Origin: Isoperla grammatica
Taxonomy: Eukaryota; Arthropoda; Insecta; Plecoptera; Perlodidae
Assembly (NCBI GenBank): GCA_945910005.1
Contig: OX246747.1
Coordinates: 752,947-816,946 of the forward strand
Reading direction: 5' to 3'
DNA length: 64,000 nucleotides
Below, one piece after another: positions 36,303 through 49,822 of this stretch. The position numbers and the translations under genes are program-made. How positions within the stretch are numbered: the stretch's first letter is position 1; each line of letters opens with the position of its first letter. Under the pieces are notes generated by a model. It was not told the DNA's origin and did not search any database. It saw only the letters and a program-made list of their open reading frames with translations.

Positions 36303-39300
36303 GCTAGTAGTATAGCTGGTATATAACTACTTAGCGCTACTCCACGCCCAGGCCGAGACTATGGCGCAACCATTAGGCCCAGGCAGACTTCACAGCCATT
36401 GCTTGATATAATGGTGCTATTCCAATATCTCTGTTAGTAGTATAGCTGGTATATAACTACTTAGCGTTACTCCACGCCCAGGCCGAGACTAAGGCGCAAC
36501 CATTAGGCCCAGGCAGACTTCACAGCCATTGCTTGATATAATGGTGCTATTCCAATATCTCTGCTAGTAGTATAGCTGGTATATAACTACTTAGCGTTAC
36601 TCCACGCCCAGGCCGAGACTATGGCGCAACCATTAGGCCCAGGCAGACTTCACAGCCATTGCTTGATATAATGGTGCTATTCCAATATCTCTGTTAGTAG
36701 TATAGCTGGTATATAACTACTTAGCGCTACTCCACGCCCGGGCCGAGACTAAGGCGCAACCATTAGGCCCAGGCAGACTTCACAGCCATTGCTTGATATA
36801 ATGGTGCTATTCCAATATCTCTGCTAGTAGTATAGCTGGTATATAACTACTTAGCGTTACTCCACGCCCGGGCCGAGACTAAGGCGCAACCATTAGGCCC
36901 AGGCAGACTTCACAGCCATTGCTTGATATAATGGTGCTATTCCAATATCTCTGCTAGTAGTATAGCTGGTATATAACTACTTAGCGTTACTCCACGCCCG
37001 GGCCGAGACTATGGCGCAACCATTAGGCCCAGGCCGACTTCACAGCCATTGCTTGATATAATGGTGCTATTCCAATATCTCTGTTAGTAGTATAGCTGGT
37101 ATATAACTACTTAGCGCTACTCCACGCCCAGGCCGAGACTAAGGCGCAACCATTAGGCCCAGGCAGACTTCACAGCCATTGCTTGATATAATGGTGCTAT
37201 TCCAATATCTCTGTTAGTAGTATAGCTGGTATATAACTACTTAGCGTTACTCCACGCCCAGGCCGAGACTATGGCGCAACCATTAGGCCCAGGCAGACTT
37301 CACAGCCATTGCTTGATATAATGGTGCTATTCCAATATCTCTGTTAGTAGTATAGCTGGTATATAACTACTTAGCGCTACTCCACGCCCGGGCCGAGACT
37401 AAGGCGCAACCATTAGGCCCAGGCAGACTTCACAGCCATTGCTTGATATAATGGTGCTATTCCAATATCTCTGCTAGTAGTATAGCTGGTATATAACTAC
37501 TTAGCGCTACTCCACGCCCAGGCCGAGACTATGGCGCAACCATTAGGCCCAGGCAGACTTCACAGCCATTGCTTGATATAATGGTGCTATTCCAATATCT
37601 CTGTTAGTAGTATAGCTGGTATATAACTACTTAGCGTTACTCCACGCCCGGGCCGAGACTAAGGCGCAACCATTAGGCCCAGGCAGACTTCACAGCCATT
37701 GCTTGATATAATGGTGCTATTCCAATATCTCTGCTAGTAGTATAGCTGGTATATAACTACTTAGCGCTACTCCACGCCCAGGCCGAGACTATGGCGCAAC
37801 CATTAGGCCCAGGCAGACTTCACAGCCATTGCTTGATATAATGGTGCTATTCCAATATCTCTGTTAGTAGTATAGCTGGTATATAACTACTTAGCGTTAC
37901 TCCACGCCTGGGCCGAGACTATGGCGCAACCATTAGACCCAGGCAGACTTCACAGCCATTGCTTGATATAATGGTGCTATTCCAATATCTCTGCTAGTAG
38001 TATAGCTGGTATATAACTACTTAGCGTTACTCCACGCCCGGGCCGAGACTATGGCGCAACCATTAGGCCCAGGCAGACTTCACAGCCATTGCTTGATATA
38101 ATGGTGCTATTCCAATATCTCTGCTAGTAGTATAGCTGGTATATAACTACTTAGCGCTACTCCACGCCCGGGCCGAGACCATGGCGCAACCATTAGACCC
38201 AGGCAGACTTCACAGCCATTGCTTGATATAATGGTGCTATTCCAATATCTCTGTTAGTAGTATAGCTGGTATATAACTACTTAGCGCTACTCCACGCCCA
38301 GGCCGAGACTATGGCGCAACCATTAGGCCCAGGCAGACTTCACAGCCATTGCTTGATATAATGGTGCTATTCCAATATCTCTGTTAGTAGTATAGCTGGT
38401 ATATAACTACTTAGCGCTACTCCACGCCCGGGCCGAGACCATGGCGCAACCATTAGACCCAGGCAGACTTCACAGCCATTGCTTGATATAATGGTGCTAT
38501 TCCAATATCTCTGTTAGTAGTATAGCTGGTATATAACTACTTAGCGCTACTCCACGCCCGGGCCGAGACTAAGGCGCAACCATTAGGCCCAGGCCGACTT
38601 CACAGCCATTGCTTGATATAATGGTGCTATTCCAATATCTCTGTTAGTAGTATAGCTGGTATATAACTACTTAGCGCTACTCCACGCCCAGGCCGAGACT
38701 AAGGCGCTACCATTAGGCCCAGGCAGACTTCACAGCCATTGCTTGATATAATGGTGCTATTCCAATATCTCTGTTAGTAGTATAGCTGGTATATAACTAC
38801 TTAGCGTTACTCCACGCCCGGGCCGAGACTATGGCGCAACCATTAGGCCCAGGCAGACTTCACAGCCATTGCTTGATATAATGGTGCTATTCCAATATCT
38901 CTGTTAGTAGTATAGCTGGTATATAACTACTTAGCGTTACTCCACGCCCGGGCCGAGACTATGGCGTAACCATTAGGCCCAGGCAGACTTCACAGCCATT
39001 GCTTGATATAATGGTGCTATTCCAATATCTCTGTTAGTAGTATAGCTGGTATATAACTACTTAGCGCTACTCCACGCCCGGGCCGAGACTAAGGCGCAAC
39101 CATTAGGCCCAGGCAGACTTCACAGCCATTGCTTGATATAATGGTGCTATTCCAATATCTCTGTTAGTAGTATAGCTGGTATATAACTACTTAGCGCTAC
39201 TCCACGCCCAGGCCGAGACTATGGCGCAACCATTAGGCCCAGGCAGACTTCACAGCCATTGCTTGATATAATGGTGCTATTCCAATATCTCTGTTAGTAG

Positions 39301-42282
39301 TATAGCTGGTATATAACTACTTAGCGTTACTCCACGCCCGGGCCGAGACTAAGGCGCAACCATTAGGCCCAGGCAGACTTCACAGCCATTGCTTGATATA
39401 ATGGTGCTATTCCAATATCTCTGTTAGTAGTATAGCTGGTATATAACTACTTAGCGTTACTCCACGCCCGGGCCGAGACTAAGGCGCAACCATTAGGCCC
39501 AGGCAGACTTCACAGCCATTGCTTGATATAATGGTGCTATTCCAATATCTCTGTTAGTAGTATAGCTGGTATATAACTACTTAGCGTTACTCCACGCCCG
39601 GGCCGAGACTATGGCGCAACCATTAGGCCCAGGCAGACTTCACAGCCATTGCTTGATATAATGGTGCTATTCCAATATCTCTGTTAGTAGTATAGCTGGT
39701 ATATAACTACTTAGCGCTACTCCACGCCCGGGCCGAGACCATGGCACTACCATTAGACCCAGGCAGACTTCACAGCCATTGCTTGATATAATGGTGCTAT
39801 TCCAATATCTCTGTTAGTAGTATAGCTGGTATATAACTACTTAGCGCTACTCCACGCCCAGGCCGAGACTATGGCGCAACCATTAGACCCAGGCAGACTT
39901 CACAGCCATTGCTTGATATAATGGTGCTATTCCAATATCTCTGTTAGTAGTATAGCTGGTATATAACTACTTAGCGCTACTCCACGCCCGGGCCGAGACT
40001 AAGGCGCAACCACTAGGCCCAGGCAGACTTCACAGCCATTGCTTGATATAATGGTGCTATTCCAATATCTCTGTTAGTAGTATAGCTGGTATATAACTAC
40101 TTAGCGTTACTCCACGCCCAGGCCGAGACTATGGCGCAACCATTAGACCCAGGCAGACTTCACAGCCATTGCTTGATATAATGGTGCTATTCCAATATCT
40201 CTGTTAGTAGTATAGCTGGTATATAACTACTTAGCGTTACCCCACGCCCAGGCCGAGACTATGGCGCCACCATTAGGCCCAGGCAGACTTCACAGCCATT
40301 GCTTGATATAATGGTGCTATTCCAATATCTCTGTTAGTAGTATAGCTGGTATATAACTACTTAGCGTTACTCCACGCCCAGGCCGAGACTATGGCGCAAC
40401 CACTAGGCCCAGGCAGACTTCACAGCCATTGCTTGATATAATGGTGCTATTGCAATATCTCTGCTAGTAGTATAGCTGGTATATAACTACTTAGCGTTAC
40501 TCCACGCCCGGGCCGAGACCATGGCACAACCATTAGACCCAGGCAGACTTCACAGCCATTGCTTGATATAATGGTGCTATTCCAATATCTCTGTTAGTAG
40601 TATAGCTGGTATATAACTACTTAGCGCTACTCCACGCCCGGGCCGAGACTATGGCGCAACCATTAGGCCCAGGCAGACTTCACAGCCATTGCTTGATATA
40701 ATGGTGCTATTCCAATATCTCTGTTAGTAGTATAGCTGGTATATAACTACTTAGCGCTACTCCACGCCCGGGCCGAGACTATGGCGCAACCATTAGGCCC
40801 AGGCAGACTTCACAGCCATTGCTTGATATAATGGTGCTATTCCAATATCTCTGCTAGTAGTATAGCTGGTATATAACTACTTAGCGCTACTCCACGCCCG
40901 GGCCGAGACTATGGCGCAACCATTAGACCCAGGCAGACTTCACAGCCATTGCTTGATATAATGGTGCTATTCCAATATCTCTGTTAGTAGTATAGCTGGT
41001 ATATAACTACTTAGCGCTACTCCACGCCCGGGCCGAGACTATGGCGCAACCATTAGGCCCAGGCAGACTTCACAGCCATTGCTTGATATAATGGTGCTAT
41101 TCCAATATCTCTGTTAGTAGTATAGCTGGTATATAACTACTTAGCGCTACTCCACGCCCGGGCCGAGACCATGGCACTACCATTAGACCCAGGCAGACTT
41201 CACAGCCATTGCTTGATATAATGGTGCTATTCCAATATCTCTGTTAGTAGTATAGCTGGTATATAACTACTTAGCGCTACTCCACGCCCGGGCCGAGACT
41301 ATGGCGCAACCATTAGGCCCAGGCAGACTTCACAGCCATTGCTTGATATAATGGTGCTATTCCAATATCTCTGTTAGTAGTATAGCTGGTATATAACTAC
41401 TTAGCGCTACTCCACGCCCGGGCCGAGACTATGGCGCAACCATTAGGCCCAGGCAGACTTCACAGCCATTGCTTGATATAATGGTGCTATTCCAATATCT
41501 CTGCTAGTAGTATAGCTGGTATATAACTACTTAGCGCTACTCCACGCCCAGGCCGAGACTATGGCGCAACCACTAGGCCCAGGCAGACTTCACAGCCATT
41601 GCTTGATATAATGGTGCTATTCCAATATCTCTGTTAGTAGTATAGCTGGTATATAACTACTTAGCGTTACTCCACGCCCAGGCCGAGACTATGGCGCAAC
41701 CACTAGGCCCAGGCAGACTTCACAGCCATTGCTTGATATAATGGTGCTATTCCAATATCTCTGTTAGTAGTATAGCTGGTATATAACTACTTAGCGCTAC
41801 TCCACGCCCGGGCCGAGACTAAGGCGCAACCATTAGGCCCAGGCAGACTTCACAGCCATTGCTTGATATAATGGTGCTATTCCAATATCTCTGTTAGTAG
41901 TATAGCTGGTATATAACTACTTAGCGTTACTCCACGCCCAGGCCGAGACTATGGCGCAACCATTAGGCCCAGGCAGACTTCACAGCCATTGCTTGATATA
42001 ATGGTGCTATTCCAATATCTCTGCTAGTAGTATAGCTGGTATATAACTACTTAGCGCTACTCCACGCCCAGGCCGAGACTATGGCGCAACCACTAGGCCC
42101 AGGCAGACTTCACAGCCATTGCTTGATATAATGGTGCTATTCCAATATCTCTGTTAGTAGTATAGCTGGTATATAACTACTTAGCGCTACTCCACGCCCG
42201 GGCCGAGACTAAGGCGCAACCATTAGACCCAGGCAGACTTCACAGCCATTGCTTGATATAATGGTGCTATTCCAATATCTCT
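36303..42282. repeat. Higher-order block, copy 1 (46 monomers of the 130-bp satellite)
   Basis: Monomers 28-73 match the block at 44363-49822 at every variable site I compared, apart from four monomers present only here (about 38123-38772). Rare markers shared by both blocks: CGCCTGGGC at 37901 and 45961 (offset 8060), ATGGCGTAAC at 38961 and 46501, ATGGCACTAC at 39741 and 47281, ACCCCACG near 40241 and 47781, and TATTGCAATA near 40451 and 47991 (all offset 7540). Offset 8060 is 62 monomers and 7540 is 58. Confidence 0.9.
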
Positions 42283-44362
42283 GTTAGTAGTATAGCTGGT
42301 ATATAACTACTTAGCGCTACTCCACGCCCAGGCCGAGACTAAGGCGCTACCATTAGGCCCAGGCAGACTTCACAGCCATTGCTTGATATAATGGTGCTAT
42401 TCCAATATCTCTGTTAGTAGTATAGCTGGTATATAACTACTTAGCGCTACTCCACGCCCAGGCCGAGACTATGGCGCAACCATTAGGCCCAGGCAGACTT
42501 CACAGCCATTGCTTGATATAATGGTGCTATTCCAATATCTCTGTTAGTAGTATAGCTGGTATATAACTACTTAGCGCTACTCCACGCCCGGGCCGAGACT
42601 ATGGCGCCACCATTAGGCCCAGGCAGACTTCACAGCCATTGCTTGATATAATGGTGCTATTCCAATATCTCTGTTAGTAGTATAGCTGGTATATAACTAC
42701 TTAGCGCTACTCCACGCCCGGGCCGAGACTAAGGCGCAACCATTAGGCCCAGGCAGACTTCACAGCCATTGCTTGATATAATGGTGCTATTCCAATATCT
42801 CTGTTAGTAGTATAGCTGGTATATAACTACTTAGCGCTACTCCACGCCCAGGCCGAGACTATGGCCCAACCATTAGACCCAGGCAGACTTCACAGCCATT
42901 GCTTGATATAATGGTGCTATTCCAATATCTCTGTTAGTAGTATAGCTGGTATATAACTACTTAGCGCTACTCCACGCCCGGGCCGAGACTAAGGCGCAAC
43001 CATTAGGCCCAGGCAGACTTCACAGCCATTGCTTGATATAATGGTGCTATTCCAATATCTCTGCTAGTAGTATAGCTGGTATATAACTACTTAGCGCTAC
43101 TCCACGCCCAGGCCGAGACTATGGCGCAACCATTAGGCCCAGGCAGACTTCACAGCCATTGCTTGATATAATGGTGCTATTCCAATATCTCTGTTAGTAG
43201 TATAGCTGGTATATAACTACTTAGCGTTACTCCACGCCCAGGCCGAGACTATGGCGCAACCATTAGGCCCAGGCAGACTTCACAGCCATTGCTTGATATA
43301 ATGGTGCTATTCCAATATCTCTGTTAGTAGTATAGCTGGTATATAACTACTTAGCGTTACTCCACGCCCGGGCCGAGACTAAGGCGCAACCATTAGGCCC
43401 AGGCAGACTTCACAGCCATTGCTTGATATAATGGTGCTATTCCAATATCTCTGCTAGTAGTATAGCTGGTATATAACTACTTAGCGCTACTCCACGCCCG
43501 GGCCGAGACTATGGCGCAACCATTAGGCCCAGGCAGACTTCACAGCCATTGCTTGATATAATGGTGCTATTCCAATATCTCTGTTAGTAGTATAGCTGGT
43601 ATATAACTACTTAGCGCTACTCCACGCCCGGGCCGAGACTAAGGCGCAACCATTAGGCCCAGGCAGACTTCACAGCCATTGCTTGATATAATGGTGCTAT
43701 TCCAATATCTCTGTTAGTAGTATAGCTGGTATATAACTACTTAGCGCTACTCCACGCCCAGGCCGAGACTATGGCGCAACCATTAGGCCCAGGCAGACTT
43801 CACAGCCATTGCTTGATATAATGGTGCTATTCCAATATCTCTGTTAGTAGTATAGCTGGTATATAACTACTTAGCGCTACTCCACGCCCAGGCCGAGACT
43901 ATGGCGCAACCATTAGGCCCAGGCAGACTTCACAGCCATTGCTTGATATAATGGTGCTATTCCAATATCTCTGTTAGTAGTATAGCTGGTATATAACTAC
44001 TTAGCGCTACTCCACGCCCAGGCCGAGACTATGGCGCAACCATTAGGCCCAGGCAGACTGCACAGCCATTGCTTGATATAATGGTGCTATTCCAATATCT
44101 CTGTTAGTAGTATAGCTGGTATATAACTACTTAGCGCTACTCCACGCCCAGGCCGAGACTATGGCGCAACCATTAGGCCCAGGCAGACTTCACAGCCATT
44201 GCTTGATATAATGGTGCTATTCCAATATCTCTGTTAGTAGTATAGCTGGTATATAACTACTTAGCGCTACTCCACGCCCAGGCCGAGACTATGGCGCAAC
44301 CATTAGGCCCAGGCCGACTTCACAGCCATTGCTTGATATAATGGTGCTATTCCAATATCTCT

Positions 44363-47300
44363 GCTAGTAGTATAGCTGGTATATAACTACTTAGCGCTAC
44401 TCCACGCCCAGGCCGAGACTATGGCGCAACCATTAGGCCCAGGCAGACTTCACAGCCATTGCTTGATATAATGGTGCTATTCCAATATCTCTGTTAGTAG
44501 TATAGCTGGTATATAACTACTTAGCGTTACTCCACGCCCAGGCCGAGACTAAGGCGCAACCATTAGGCCCAGGCAGACTTCACAGCCATTGCTTGATATA
44601 ATGGTGCTATTCCAATATCTCTGCTAGTAGTATAGCTGGTATATAACTACTTAGCGTTACTCCACGCCCAGGCCGAGACTATGGCGCAACCATTAGGCCC
44701 AGGCAGACTTCACAGCCATTGCTTGATATAATGGTGCTATTCCAATATCTCTGTTAGTAGTATAGCTGGTATATAACTACTTAGCGCTACTCCACGCCCG
44801 GGCCGAGACTAAGGCGCAACCATTAGGCCCAGGCAGACTTCACAGCCATTGCTTGATATAATGGTGCTATTCCAATATCTCTGCTAGTAGTATAGCTGGT
44901 ATATAACTACTTAGCGTTACTCCACGCCCGGGCCGAGACTAAGGCGCAACCATTAGGCCCAGGCAGACTTCACAGCCATTGCTTGATATAATGGTGCTAT
45001 TCCAATATCTCTGCTAGTAGTATAGCTGGTATATAACTACTTAGCGTTACTCCACGCCCGGGCCGAGACTATGGCGCAACCATTAGGCCCAGGCCGACTT
45101 CACAGCCATTGCTTGATATAATGGTGCTATTCCAATATCTCTGTTAGTAGTATAGCTGGTATATAACTACTTAGCGCTACTCCACGCCCAGGCCGAGACT
45201 AAGGCGCAACCATTAGGCCCAGGCAGACTTCACAGCCATTGCTTGATATAATGGTGCTATTCCAATATCTCTGTTAGTAGTATAGCTGGTATATAACTAC
45301 TTAGCGTTACTCCACGCCCAGGCCGAGACTATGGCGCAACCATTAGGCCCAGGCAGACTTCACAGCCATTGCTTGATATAATGGTGCTATTCCAATATCT
45401 CTGTTAGTAGTATAGCTGGTATATAACTACTTAGCGCTACTCCACGCCCGGGCCGAGACTAAGGCGCAACCATTAGGCCCAGGCAGACTTCACAGCCATT
45501 GCTTGATATAATGGTGCTATTCCAATATCTCTGCTAGTAGTATAGCTGGTATATAACTACTTAGCGCTACTCCACGCCCAGGCCGAGACTATGGCGCAAC
45601 CATTAGGCCCAGGCAGACTTCACAGCCATTGCTTGATATAATGGTGCTATTCCAATATCTCTGTTAGTAGTATAGCTGGTATATAACTACTTAGCGTTAC
45701 TCCACGCCCGGGCCGAGACTAAGGCGCAACCATTAGGCCCAGGCAGACTTCACAGCCATTGCTTGATATAATGGTGCTATTCCAATATCTCTGCTAGTAG
45801 TATAGCTGGTATATAACTACTTAGCGCTACTCCACGCCCAGGCCGAGACTATGGCGCAACCATTAGGCCCAGGCAGACTTCACAGCCATTGCTTGATATA
45901 ATGGTGCTATTCCAATATCTCTGTTAGTAGTATAGCTGGTATATAACTACTTAGCGTTACTCCACGCCTGGGCCGAGACTATGGCGCAACCATTAGACCC
46001 AGGCAGACTTCACAGCCATTGCTTGATATAATGGTGCTATTCCAATATCTCTGCTAGTAGTATAGCTGGTATATAACTACTTAGCGTTACTCCACGCCCG
46101 GGCCGAGACTATGGCGCAACCATTAGGCCCAGGCAGACTTCACAGCCATTGCTTGATATAATGGTGCTATTCCAATATCTCTGCTAGTAGTATAGCTGGT
46201 ATATAACTACTTAGCGCTACTCCACGCCCAGGCCGAGACTAAGGCGCAACCATTAGGCCCAGGCAGACTTCACAGCCATTGCTTGATATAATGGTGCTAT
46301 TCCAATATCTCTGTTAGTAGTATAGCTGGTATATAACTACTTAGCGTTACTCCACGCCCGGGCCGAGACTATGGCGCAACCATTAGGCCCAGGCAGACTT
46401 CACAGCCATTGCTTGATATAATGGTGCTATTCCAATATCTCTGTTAGTAGTATAGCTGGTATATAACTACTTAGCGTTACTCCACGCCCGGGCCGAGACT
46501 ATGGCGTAACCATTAGGCCCAGGCAGACTTCACAGCCATTGCTTGATATAATGGTGCTATTCCAATATCTCTGTTAGTAGTATAGCTGGTATATAACTAC
46601 TTAGCGCTACTCCACGCCCGGGCCGAGACTAAGGCGCAACCATTAGGCCCAGGCAGACTTCACAGCCATTGCTTGATATAATGGTGCTATTCCAATATCT
46701 CTGTTAGTAGTATAGCTGGTATATAACTACTTAGCGCTACTCCACGCCCAGGCCGAGACTATGGCGCAACCATTAGGCCCAGGCAGACTTCACAGCCATT
46801 GCTTGATATAATGGTGCTATTCCAATATCTCTGTTAGTAGTATAGCTGGTATATAACTACTTAGCGTTACTCCACGCCCGGGCCGAGACTAAGGCGCAAC
46901 CATTAGGCCCAGGCAGACTTCACAGCCATTGCTTGATATAATGGTGCTATTCCAATATCTCTGTTAGTAGTATAGCTGGTATATAACTACTTAGCGTTAC
47001 TCCACGCCCGGGCCGAGACTAAGGCGCAACCATTAGGCCCAGGCAGACTTCACAGCCATTGCTTGATATAATGGTGCTATTCCAATATCTCTGTTAGTAG
47101 TATAGCTGGTATATAACTACTTAGCGTTACTCCACGCCCGGGCCGAGACTATGGCGCAACCATTAGGCCCAGGCAGACTTCACAGCCATTGCTTGATATA
47201 ATGGTGCTATTCCAATATCTCTGTTAGTAGTATAGCTGGTATATAACTACTTAGCGCTACTCCACGCCCGGGCCGAGACCATGGCACTACCATTAGACCC

Positions 47301-49822
47301 AGGCAGACTTCACAGCCATTGCTTGATATAATGGTGCTATTCCAATATCTCTGTTAGTAGTATAGCTGGTATATAACTACTTAGCGCTACTCCACGCCCA
47401 GGCCGAGACTATGGCGCAACCATTAGACCCAGGCAGACTTCACAGCCATTGCTTGATATAATGGTGCTATTCCAATATCTCTGTTAGTAGTATAGCTGGT
47501 ATATAACTACTTAGCGCTACTCCACGCCCGGGCCGAGACTAAGGCGCAACCACTAGGCCCAGGCAGACTTCACAGCCATTGCTTGATATAATGGTGCTAT
47601 TCCAATATCTCTGTTAGTAGTATAGCTGGTATATAACTACTTAGCGTTACTCCACGCCCAGGCCGAGACTATGGCGCAACCATTAGACCCAGGCAGACTT
47701 CACAGCCATTGCTTGATATAATGGTGCTATTCCAATATCTCTGTTAGTAGTATAGCTGGTATATAACTACTTAGCGTTACCCCACGCCCAGGCCGAGACT
47801 ATGGCGCCACCATTAGGCCCAGGCAGACTTCACAGCCATTGCTTGATATAATGGTGCTATTCCAATATCTCTGTTAGTAGTATAGCTGGTATATAACTAC
47901 TTAGCGTTACTCCACGCCCAGGCCGAGACTATGGCGCAACCACTAGGCCCAGGCAGACTTCACAGCCATTGCTTGATATAATGGTGCTATTGCAATATCT
48001 CTGCTAGTAGTATAGCTGGTATATAACTACTTAGCGTTACTCCACGCCCGGGCCGAGACCATGGCACAACCATTAGACCCAGGCAGACTTCACAGCCATT
48101 GCTTGATATAATGGTGCTATTCCAATATCTCTGTTAGTAGTATAGCTGGTATATAACTACTTAGCGCTACTCCACGCCCGGGCCGAGACTATGGCGCAAC
48201 CATTAGGCCCAGGCAGACTTCACAGCCATTGCTTGATATAATGGTGCTATTCCAATATCTCTGTTAGTAGTATAGCTGGTATATAACTACTTAGCGCTAC
48301 TCCACGCCCGGGCCGAGACTATGGCGCAACCATTAGGCCCAGGCAGACTTCACAGCCATTGCTTGATATAATGGTGCTATTCCAATATCTCTGCTAGTAG
48401 TATAGCTGGTATATAACTACTTAGCGCTACTCCACGCCCGGGCCGAGACTATGGCGCAACCATTAGACCCAGGCAGACTTCACAGCCATTGCTTGATATA
48501 ATGGTGCTATTCCAATATCTCTGTTAGTAGTATAGCTGGTATATAACTACTTAGCGCTACTCCACGCCCGGGCCGAGACTATGGCGCAACCATTAGGCCC
48601 AGGCAGACTTCACAGCCATTGCTTGATATAATGGTGCTATTCCAATATCTCTGTTAGTAGTATAGCTGGTATATAACTACTTAGCGCTACTCCACGCCCG
48701 GGCCGAGACCATGGCACTACCATTAGACCCAGGCAGACTTCACAGCCATTGCTTGATATAATGGTGCTATTCCAATATCTCTGTTAGTAGTATAGCTGGT
48801 ATATAACTACTTAGCGCTACTCCACGCCCGGGCCGAGACTATGGCGCAACCATTAGGCCCAGGCAGACTTCACAGCCATTGCTTGATATAATGGTGCTAT
48901 TCCAATATCTCTGTTAGTAGTATAGCTGGTATATAACTACTTAGCGCTACTCCACGCCCGGGCCGAGACTATGGCGCAACCATTAGGCCCAGGCAGACTT
49001 CACAGCCATTGCTTGATATAATGGTGCTATTCCAATATCTCTGCTAGTAGTATAGCTGGTATATAACTACTTAGCGCTACTCCACGCCCAGGCCGAGACT
49101 ATGGCGCAACCACTAGGCCCAGGCAGACTTCACAGCCATTGCTTGATATAATGGTGCTATTCCAATATCTCTGTTAGTAGTATAGCTGGTATATAACTAC
49201 TTAGCGTTACTCCACGCCCAGGCCGAGACTATGGCGCAACCACTAGGCCCAGGCAGACTTCACAGCCATTGCTTGATATAATGGTGCTATTCCAATATCT
49301 CTGTTAGTAGTATAGCTGGTATATAACTACTTAGCGCTACTCCACGCCCGGGCCGAGACTAAGGCGCAACCATTAGGCCCAGGCAGACTTCACAGCCATT
49401 GCTTGATATAATGGTGCTATTCCAATATCTCTGTTAGTAGTATAGCTGGTATATAACTACTTAGCGTTACTCCACGCCCAGGCCGAGACTATGGCGCAAC
49501 CATTAGGCCCAGGCAGACTTCACAGCCATTGCTTGATATAATGGTGCTATTCCAATATCTCTGCTAGTAGTATAGCTGGTATATAACTACTTAGCGCTAC
49601 TCCACGCCCAGGCCGAGACTATGGCGCAACCACTAGGCCCAGGCAGACTTCACAGCCATTGCTTGATATAATGGTGCTATTCCAATATCTCTGTTAGTAG
49701 TATAGCTGGTATATAACTACTTAGCGCTACTCCACGCCCGGGCCGAGACTAAGGCGCAACCATTAGACCCAGGCAGACTTCACAGCCATTGCTTGATATA
49801 ATGGTGCTATTCCAATATCTCT
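44363..49822. repeat. Higher-order block, copy 2 (42 monomers), four monomers shorter
   Basis: This is the second copy of the block at 36303-42282. The monomer at 46183-46312 looks like a recombinant. Its left part matches monomer 42 of copy 1 (GCTAG, GCGCTAC). Its right part matches monomer 46 (CCCAGG, ACTAAGG), except for GCGCAAC in place of GCGCTAC. This places an unequal exchange within one monomer, with exactly 520 bp missing or gained. Beyond 49822, similarity to copy 1 weakens, with a further one-monomer offset change (ATGGCCCAAC at 42861 and 50531). Confidence 0.9.
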
